A stretch of DNA of 10,065 bases, from assembly GCA_035640715.1 (NCBI GenBank), contig DASQVO010000351.1:1-10065 (forward strand). The letters are read 5' to 3'. This stretch comes from DASQVO01 sp035640715. GTDB taxonomy: Bacteria > Actinomycetota > Actinomycetes > Streptosporangiales > Streptosporangiaceae. A program made the position numbers and the translations under genes. Positions 5,759 to 10,065 of the stretch are shown one piece after another (the first letter of the stretch is position 1; every line of letters begins with the position of its first letter). The notes under the pieces were generated by a model. That model was not told the origin of the DNA. It did not search any database and was given only the letters and a program-made list of their open reading frames with translations.

Positions 5759-6347
5759 TGGCCACCGGGACGGGTACCACTGGCCTGCGGGAAGACGACC
5801 GCGTCGCTGTCGACCCGTCGCTCTACTGCCACGAATGCCATTACTGCCGCATCGGGCGCGACAACTCGTGCCTGCGCTGGGGCGCTATCGGCGTCACCAA
5901 GCCAGGCGGTGCCGCTGAGTATGTGGCGGTACCCGCTGCGAACTGCGTGCGGCTGCCAGAGCACATCGCCACCGGGGACGCCGCGCTGATCGAACCGCTG
6001 TCCTGCGCCGTGCGCGGCTACGACGTGCTGACCAGCCAGCAGGCAACCAGCGGGCCATCCAGGACGGCCTGGGCCGGGTGGGGCCCGGCGGCACGTTCCT
6101 CCAGTTCGGCGTGGCCGACTACGCGACGCGGGTCACCATCGACCCGTACCGGATCTACAACAAGGAGATCACCATCACCGGCTCGATGGCGGTCCTGCAC
6201 AGCTACGAACGCGCCGCCGAACTCCTCGCGGCCGGCGCCCTCAACCCGGCGGTGTTCGTCACCGACCGGCTGCCGCTAGCGGACTATGCTCAGGCGATCG
6301 AGCGATTCCGGTCCGGAGCCGGCCTGAAGACCCAGGTACTGCCCTGA
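5738..6347 (+). pseudogene. Zinc-dependent polyol/sugar dehydrogenase (medium-chain), doubly deleted
   Basis: This is the remnant of a sorbitol/threonine-dehydrogenase-like enzyme. Part one (about 5740-6040) begins abruptly at AGVVVATGTGTTGLREDDRVAVDP, keeps the four structural-zinc cysteines (C-x2-C-x2-C-x7-C in CHECHYCRIGRDNSC) and ends at RGYDVLTSQ. Part two (about 6042-6347) is two bases out of phase and runs from GNQRAIQDGLGR to the natural C-terminus (RSGAGLKTQVLP). Missing are the N-terminal ~60 residues, with the first catalytic-zinc ligand and the GHE motif, and roughly 75-85 residues containing the glycine-rich NAD-binding motif. The intact family is about 340-350 residues, so it cannot be active. 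The open frame from 5533 reaches the first part only through out-of-frame permease sequence. It probably oxidised the sugar alcohol imported by the neighbouring transporter. Confidence 0.85.
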
Positions 6348-6354
6348 GCACGGG

Positions 6355-6373
6355 TGCCCGGGAAAGCCGGGCA
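6355..6373 (+). terminator. Hairpin terminator after the dehydrogenase remnant
   Basis: A perfect 7-bp stem (TGCCCGG/CCGGGCA) with loop GAAAG lies 7 bases after the dehydrogenase stop at 6345-6347. Its position right behind the last codon fits an intrinsic terminator of the former operon, though there is no T-tract. It also overlaps the far-upstream GTG in the next frame, which argues against starting the GH3 gene there. Confidence 0.6.
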
Positions 6374-6518
6374 GCGCCTCCCACGGCACGCTGTCAGCAC
6401 TGTGGCTAGCATTCAAGACTGGCGAAGAACCCACGGTGATGTCTGCGGCGACTGGAGGCTCAACTACACGATGCGCAGCATCCCAAGCGTTCGGAGATCC
6501 CACCGGGAGCACCGCTGC

Positions 6519-7745
6519 ATGCTGACCTGGCGCCAGCGGACCCGGCTCCTTCCCGCCTGCCTTGTCGCGCTGGCCATTGCCTGCTCCGGATGCGGCGGCC
6601 CGGCCGGCGGGAAGCCCCAGCGGGCGCCGGCGGCGGCGGCGCCGTCGGCCAGCCATGCCCAGGGCTCTTCCCGGTCAGCAGCGCGGTCCTCCTGCGCGGC
6701 TCGTGTCTTCTCCCGCATGACCGAGGCCCAGCGGGTCGGCCAGCTATTCATGGTCGGCCTCGCGGGTGACGAATCCAGCCCCGCCCTGGCCCGCGCTGTC
6801 AGTACCTACCACTTCGGGTCCATGCTGTTCGGCACCAACAGCGCGGCCGGCCTGGCGGGAACCCGGCTGGTGACGAGCGCCGTGCAGTCGCTCGTCTCCG
6901 CTGAGGCGACCGCGAACGTCAGGTTCTTCATCGCCGCGAACCAGGAAGGCGGTAATGTCCAGGCGCTCCGGGGCCCGGGCTTCCAGACGATACCCTCGGC
7001 CCTGGCCCAAGGTCTCCTGAGCCCGGCTGCGCTCCAGCAGCGGGCCGCGGTATGGGGCAGCGAGCTCCGGTCGGCGGGCGTCAACCTCAACCTGGCCCCG
7101 GTGATGGACGTCGTAACGCCCGGGACCGACCGCCAGAACCAGCCCATCGGTATGCTGCAGCGCGAGTTCGGCCACGACCCCGCGACCGTGGGGGCCCACG
7201 GCGTCGCGTTCATCCGCGGGATGGAGCAGGCCGGAGTGGCGACCACGGCGAAGCACTTCCCCGGGCTCGGCCGCGTTTACGGCAACACCGATTTCACCTC
7301 AGGAGTCGTCGACACCGTAACCACGCCGAGTGATCCCTACCTCCAGCCGTATCAGGCGGCCATCGGCTCCGGCGTGCCCTTCGTCATGGCCGCCCTCGCC
7401 ACCTACACCCGCATTGACCCCCATCACCTCGCAGTTTTCTCCCCGCGCGTGATGGGCGCGATGCTCCGCCAGCAGCTGCGCTTCCAGGGCGTGATCGTTT
7501 CCGACGACATGGGCGTCGCGGCGGCGGTGGCAGGCATCCCCCCGGCGACCCGCGCCATCGACTTCCTGGCCGCCGGCGGTGACCTGATTACCTCCGAGAG
7601 CCTTACCGCGGCGACGGCGATGGACAACGCAATCCTCGCCCACGCCGCCGCCGATCCCGCCTTCCGCGATCAGGTCAGCTCCGCTGTTATGCATGTGCTC
7701 GCCGCCAAGCAGGCCTACGGCCTGCTGCCCTGCGCGGCAACGTGA
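6519..7745 (+). CDS. Glycoside hydrolase family 3 lipoprotein (NagZ-like, non-canonical)
   Basis: A 408-residue predicted lipoprotein. The signal sequence MLTWRQRTRLLPACLVALAI is followed by ACSGCGG, with Cys25 (or Cys22) as the likely lipidated residue, then a Pro/Ala/Ser linker to about residue 58. The GH3 barrel follows: MTEAQRVGQLFMVGL (67-81), AANQEGG (139-145, normally D-QEGG), NLNLAPVMDVV (189-199), KHFPGLG (245-251) and VIVSDDMGVAAA (325-336), where the first Asp of SDD (329) is the expected nucleophile. The usual catalytic-loop D-x-H after KHFPGHG is absent; the loop reads RVYGNTDFTSGVVD. Canonical members release beta-N-acetylglucosamine from cell-wall material; activity here is uncertain. 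The ATG at 6519 has GGGAG with 9-base spacing and starts the signal peptide cleanly; an ATG at 6471 is an alternative. No partner gene is evident. Confidence 0.85.
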   Translation: MLTWRQRTRLLPACLVALAIACSGCGGPAGGKPQRAPAAAAPSASHAQGSSRSAARSSCAARVFSRMTEAQRVGQLFMVGLAGDESSPALARAVSTYHFGSMLFGTNSAAGLAGTRLVTSAVQSLVSAEATANVRFFIAANQEGGNVQALRGPGFQTIPSALAQGLLSPAALQQRAAVWGSELRSAGVNLNLAPVMDVVTPGTDRQNQPIGMLQREFGHDPATVGAHGVAFIRGMEQAGVATTAKHFPGLGRVYGNTDFTSGVVDTVTTPSDPYLQPYQAAIGSGVPFVMAALATYTRIDPHHLAVFSPRVMGAMLRQQLRFQGVIVSDDMGVAAAVAGIPPATRAIDFLAAGGDLITSESLTAATAMDNAILAHAAADPAFRDQVSSAVMHVLAAKQAYGLLPCAAT

Positions 7746-7755
7746 CGGCCAGGCA

Positions 7756-7778
7756 CCGCACGGATCGGGCCTGTGCGG
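7756..7778. terminator. Bidirectional hairpin between convergent genes
   Basis: A perfect CCGCAC/GTGCGG stem, extended by GG/CC past one bulged T, fills the 34-base gap between the GH3 stop (7743-7745) and the convergent DUF4190-like stop (7780-7782). Its symmetry and position fit a shared terminator. Confidence 0.55.
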
Positions 7779-7779
7779 A

Positions 7780-8211
7780 TCAGGCGCCGAAGTGCCAGGT
7801 GATGCCGCCGTGGGCGAGCGAGACGGCGACGAGAGCGGCAAGCACGATCAGATCCGCGGCCCCGAGCGCGACGCCGGCCAGGGCGGCGGCACGGGCCCAT
7901 CCCGTGGTCGTACGGCGCCTGAGGGCGGCCGTGCCGACGCCGATCGCCAGCGGCCCGAAGACGACGTTGAAGACGAACAGGCCGGCTGCGCCGAGCAGTA
8001 CGGCGGCGCTGGCCATCGACCCGGCGGACTCGGCATACCCGCGCCGCTGCGCGGCCGCGGAGGTCGCGGGCGACAGCGCGACCTGGGCGCGAGCGGGCTG
8101 GTCAGTGACAGGCTGGACCGTGACGTGCGGGTCAATGACGGGCTGGGCGGTCGCAAGCTCAGCTTGCGGAGCTGCCTCGCGGGCTGCCCCGCGCGTGATG
8201 GTCTGGTGCAT
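7780..8211 (-). CDS. DUF4190-like small membrane protein
   Basis: A 143-residue protein with a disordered N-terminus (1-60) rich in Ala, Pro, Gln and Thr, including a doubled QPVxD segment (QPVIDP and QPVTDQ). Two hydrophobic segments follow at about 65-97 (ASAAVLLGAAGLFVFNVVFGPLAIGVG) and 107-134 (ARAAALAGVALGAADLIVLAALVAV), separated by the basic turn ALRRRTTTGWAR. This pattern, a helix pair with GPLAI-G--ALRR and then a second Gly/Ala-rich helix, resembles DUF4190 membrane proteins common in actinobacteria, whose function is unknown. The ATG at 8209-8211 has GAGGGGGAT four bases upstream. The frame continues upstream to 8442, but that part is the shadow of the small gene before it. It lies 11 bases behind that 55-residue gene, so the two form an operon divergent from the TetR regulator. 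Confidence 0.75.
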   Translation of the reverse strand: MHQTITRGAAREAAPQAELATAQPVIDPHVTVQPVTDQPARAQVALSPATSAAAQRRGYAESAGSMASAAVLLGAAGLFVFNVVFGPLAIGVGTAALRRRTTTGWARAAALAGVALGAADLIVLAALVAVSLAHGGITWHFGA

Positions 8212-8222
8212 CGTGATCCCCC

Positions 8223-8390
8223 TCAGCGATTCCTGGCCAGTGAGTGCCGCCGGAGATACGGCGCGCCGACCACGGCCAGCCAGATGACGAACACGATTGC
8301 GGCCCCCAGGTAGAGCGGGCCGCCCGCAAACGCGGCCGTGCCGCAGAGCAGTCCCCCGGCGATCCAGAGCAACACGAAGAGTGACACCAT
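8223..8390 (-). CDS. 55-residue predicted membrane protein
   Basis: This short reading frame reads MVSLFVLLWIAGGLLCGT, continues with a Gly/Ala turn around AGGPLYLG, then a second hydrophobic stretch AAIVFVIWLAVVGAPY, and ends in the basic tail LRRHSLARNR. It looks like a two-helix hairpin with a positive C-terminus. A strong GGAGG lies four bases before the ATG (seven before the GTG that is the second codon, which may be the true start). It is followed after 11 bases by the DUF4190-like gene and preceded by the TetR-type palindrome, so it is the first gene of that operon. I do not recognise the family and give no function. Support comes from hydrophobicity, ribosome binding site and gene order. 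Confidence 0.68.
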   Translation of the reverse strand: MVSLFVLLWIAGGLLCGTAAFAGGPLYLGAAIVFVIWLAVVGAPYLRRHSLARNR

Positions 8391-8413
8391 GGCACCTCCG
8401 GTGGATAAGTTTC

Positions 8414-8443
8414 AGTGAACAACTGTTCTTACAGTTGTTCACT
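8414..8443. promoter_or_regulatory. TetR (FabR/DesT-like) operator between divergent genes
   Basis: A perfect inverted repeat: the 13-base arm AGTGAACAACTGT, a 4-base centre TCTT, then the exact reverse complement. It sits in the 106-base gap between the TetR gene and the divergent small-membrane-protein operon. AGTGAAC with a facing GTTC resembles sites of FabR/DesT repressors (AGTGAAC near GTTNACT), which fits the protein encoded next to it. A -10-like TATCCT lies downstream at 8456-8461. It probably controls both directions. Confidence 0.78.
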
Positions 8444-8496
8444 ATACCCTTGCACTATCCTCCGGAACATGAGCGGCCGATCGTTTACCGGGTGAG

Positions 8497-9138
8497 ATGG
8501 CACACACCGTTATCACCCGGCAGGAGCAGAAGCAGCGCACCCGTCAGGCACTGCTCGACGCTGCCCTGCGACTGATGGAACACAAGAACCTGGGCAGCCT
8601 TGGTCTGCGCGAGGTTACCCGGGAGGCCGGCATCGTGCCCGCCGCGTTCTACCGGCATTTCCGTGACCTGGATGACCTGGGCATAGCGCTCGTCGAGGAG
8701 TCACTCGGCAGCATGCTGCCCGTGATCCGCGACGCGCGTCGTGGGCTGACCGACTCGGATGAGATCGTTCACCGTTCCCTCGAGGTGCTCCTCGCGTACC
8801 TTGACATGCACCGTGACCACTTCCGCGTCATCGCCCGCGAGAAGTTCGGCGGCGTCACCAGGGTCCGTCAGGTCATCAACGCGCAGCTGCAGCAGGCCGC
8901 AGACGAGCTCGCCGACGACTTGTCGCTGCTGCCGGACTTCACCGGGTGGGACCGCGCCGACCTGCAGATGCTCACCGGGCTGCTGGTCAATCAGATGCTG
9001 CTGCTCACGGCGACGCTGCTTGACGTCCCCGCCGACCAGCCCGGGGAGGCGCAGCGGGTCGTCGATACCGCGCGGCGCCAGCTGCAGCTCATCATCATCG
9101 GCCGCAGGCACTGGCTCGACTCACCCACCGGGCACTGA
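8497..9138 (+). CDS. TetR family regulator, FabR/DesT-like
   Basis: A 213-residue repressor. The N-terminal helix-turn-helix (residues ~13-62) reads RTRQALLDAALRLMEH and then LGLREVTREAGIVPAAFYRHFRDLDDLGIALVEES. The string LREV-REAGI-P-AFYRHFRD-D-LG is typical of the FabR/DesT branch of TetR, which tunes unsaturated fatty-acid synthesis by sensing acyl-CoA or acyl-ACP. The C-terminal part (70-205) is helical and ends in a basic IIIGRRHWLDSP segment, as in FabR (normal length about 210). The ligand in this organism is not known and no lipid gene is adjacent. The ATG at 8497 follows GGTGAG with almost no spacing; an in-frame GTG at 8491 is possible. An 8-codon frame (8469-8495) ends one base before this ATG and may couple translation. 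A 30-base palindrome upstream suggests autorepression. Confidence 0.88.
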   Translation: MAHTVITRQEQKQRTRQALLDAALRLMEHKNLGSLGLREVTREAGIVPAAFYRHFRDLDDLGIALVEESLGSMLPVIRDARRGLTDSDEIVHRSLEVLLAYLDMHRDHFRVIAREKFGGVTRVRQVINAQLQQAADELADDLSLLPDFTGWDRADLQMLTGLLVNQMLLLTATLLDVPADQPGEAQRVVDTARRQLQLIIIGRRHWLDSPTGH

Positions 9139-9139
9139 C

Positions 9140-9945
9140 CCGGCCCTCGACCTCGGGGTCAACTGGATCGACACCGCGGCCGCCTACGGTTTCGGCCGGT
9201 CAGAGGAGGTCGTGGGCCGGGCCATCGAAGGCCTGGCCAGCAAGCCGTACGTGTTCACCAAGTGCTCGCTGCTCGAGGGACCCGGCCGGCGCGTCGTCCA
9301 CAACCTGAAGCGCGATTCGGTGCTGCGTGAGGCCGAGGCCAGCCTGAAGCGGCTCCGGGTGGACGCCATCGACCTCTACCAGATCCACTGGCCGAACCCC
9401 GAGGCCGACATCGAGGAGGGCTGGGCCGCGCTGGCCGAGCTGAAGGAGCAGGGACTGGTCCGGCACATCGGCGTCTCCAACTTCGACGTCGCCCAAATGC
9501 GCCGCATCTCGTCTATCGCGCCGGTGGAGACGCTGCAGCCGCCGTACTCGCTGATCAACCGCGGGGCCGAGGCCGGGATCCTGCCGTATGCCGAGGACCA
9601 CGGGATCGGCGTCATCGTCTACTCGCCGATGGGTTCCGGCCTGCTGACCGGGAAGATGACCCGCGATAGGATCGACGGGCTGCCCGACGACGACTGGCGC
9701 AAGAACGACCCGGACTTCACCGAGCCCCGGCTGACCCGGCACCTCGAGCTCGTCGGGCGGCTCACGTCGGTCGCCCGACGCTACGGGACCACCCCCGGCG
9801 CTGTGGGGGTCGCCTGGACGCTGCGGAACCGGCGACCGGCGGCGCCATTGTCGGCCTGCGCCGCCCCGATCAGGTCGCCCCGATCCTCGCCGCGGCCGGG
9901 CTGGAGCTCACCGACGCCGACATCCGCGAGATCGAGAACCGCTGA
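9140..9945 (+). pseudogene. Aldo/keto reductase, N-terminally truncated and frameshifted
   Basis: From about 9143 the frame reads ALDLGVNWIDTAAAYGFGRSEE, then VFTKCSLLEG, IDLYQIHWPNPEADIEEGW, IGVSNFDVAQM and GVIVYSPMGSGLLTGKM. This is the AKR barrel, with all four expected catalytic residues (D and Y in IDTAAAY, K in FTKC, H in QIHW). The N-terminal ~45-50 residues (first barrel strands and start codon) are absent; homology begins within four bases of the TetR stop. Near 9829-9832 one base is missing after TLRN. The expected C-terminus (ATGGAIVGLRRPDQV, ending IREIENR, stop 9943-9945) continues in another frame. Without the shift correction, the first frame stays open into the next TetR gene. 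Intact relatives are NADPH-dependent reductases of about 310-330 residues. It is either a pseudogene or, for the shift only, an assembly error. Confidence 0.72.
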
Positions 9946-9956
9946 AGGTACCCACC

Positions 9957-9977
9957 ATGACAACCATCGGAGTATGA
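9957..9977 (+). other. Six-codon leader frame overlapping the next TetR start
   Basis: ATG ACA ACC ATC GGA GTA TGA encodes MTTIGV, and its stop overlaps the next start codon as ATGA (9974-9977). AAGG lies shortly upstream (9945-9948). It may load ribosomes for the downstream gene, whose own GGAG is too close to its ATG. It could equally be chance. Confidence 0.3.
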
Positions 9978-10065
9978 ACGCCGAAACGACCACTGAGACG
10001 CACCGGCCTGGCCGGCCGCGCAGCGAGAAAGCGCGCACCGCGATCCTGCGGGCGACCGCCGAACT
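9974..10065 (+). CDS. TetR family regulator, N-terminal start only
   Basis: The frame starts at the ATG at 9974-9976 and runs off the window edge. It reads MNAETTTETHRPGRPRSEKA followed by RTAILRATAEL. An Arg/Pro-rich leader GRPRSEKARTAIL-A-AELL is the usual beginning of TetR/AcrR proteins, leading into helix 1 of the DNA-binding domain. GGAG at 9969-9972 is only one base from the ATG, unusually tight. A downstream start is unlikely, because the helix-turn-helix begins at about residue 18. Ligand and targets cannot be seen. It lies 28 bases after the aldo/keto reductase remnant on the same strand. Confidence 0.78.
   Translation, partial: MNAETTTETHRPGRPRSEKARTAILRATAE

Noticed and set aside
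6354..6518. Extended N-terminus for the GH3 protein from GTG 6354
   Set aside because: It would start inside a terminator hairpin without a ribosome binding site and place 55 residues before a clear lipoprotein signal peptide.
9200..9742. 180-codon minus-strand open frame
   Set aside because: Antisense shadow of the aldo/keto reductase remnant; no domain and typical GC-driven composition.

Overview
The window is high-GC DNA with strong G/C bias at third codon positions. It carries actinobacterial hallmarks: a SigK/RskA-type sigma/anti-sigma pair, a lipoprotein GH3 hydrolase, and several MarR, TetR and SorC regulators. The source is most likely a soil-type actinomycete (Actinomycetes). I cannot fix the genus from sequence alone.

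Layout, left to right: (1) the C-terminal end of a DUF445 membrane protein (1-120), then a short gene-poor stretch. (2) A MarR-type repressor on the minus strand (343-954) with a MarR-like palindrome just upstream. (3) An ECF sigma factor and its zinc-binding RskA-like anti-sigma factor on the minus strand (2393-1069), overlapping by four bases. They are divergent from a membrane-anchored molybdopterin oxidoreductase of the sulfite-oxidase fold (2744-4363). Between them lies a block of degenerate direct repeats that also supplies the oxidoreductase's ribosome binding site. (4) A SorC-family sugar-responsive regulator on the minus strand (4435-5442). Next to it is an exceptionally clean 27-base palindrome and the wreck of the operon it presumably controlled: a fragment of a MalG-type sugar ABC permease joined out of frame to a zinc-dependent polyol/sugar dehydrogenase that has lost its N-terminus and NAD-binding core. 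A clean hairpin terminator follows. (5) A GH3-family lipoprotein (6519-7745). (6) A convergent two-gene minus-strand unit: a 55-residue membrane protein and a DUF4190-like membrane protein. It is divergent from a FabR/DesT-like TetR regulator (8497-9138), with a 30-base palindromic operator between them. (7) An aldo/keto reductase remnant with no N-terminus and one frameshift (9140-9945), then the start of another TetR-family regulator cut by the window edge.

Three control circuits can be read from the sequence. The ECF/RskA pair probably controls itself and the divergent molybdoenzyme, as a periplasmic stress/redox module. The SorC regulator is probably left guarding a dead sugar/polyol operon. 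The FabR-like TetR probably represses itself and the divergent small membrane proteins. I found no CRISPR array, transposase, phage gene, tRNA or rRNA. I do not see a clearly new defence or metabolic system. The most unusual items are the preserved operator beside the chimeric pseudogenes, the repeat block, the non-canonical GH3 active-site loop and the unannotated 55-residue membrane ORF.
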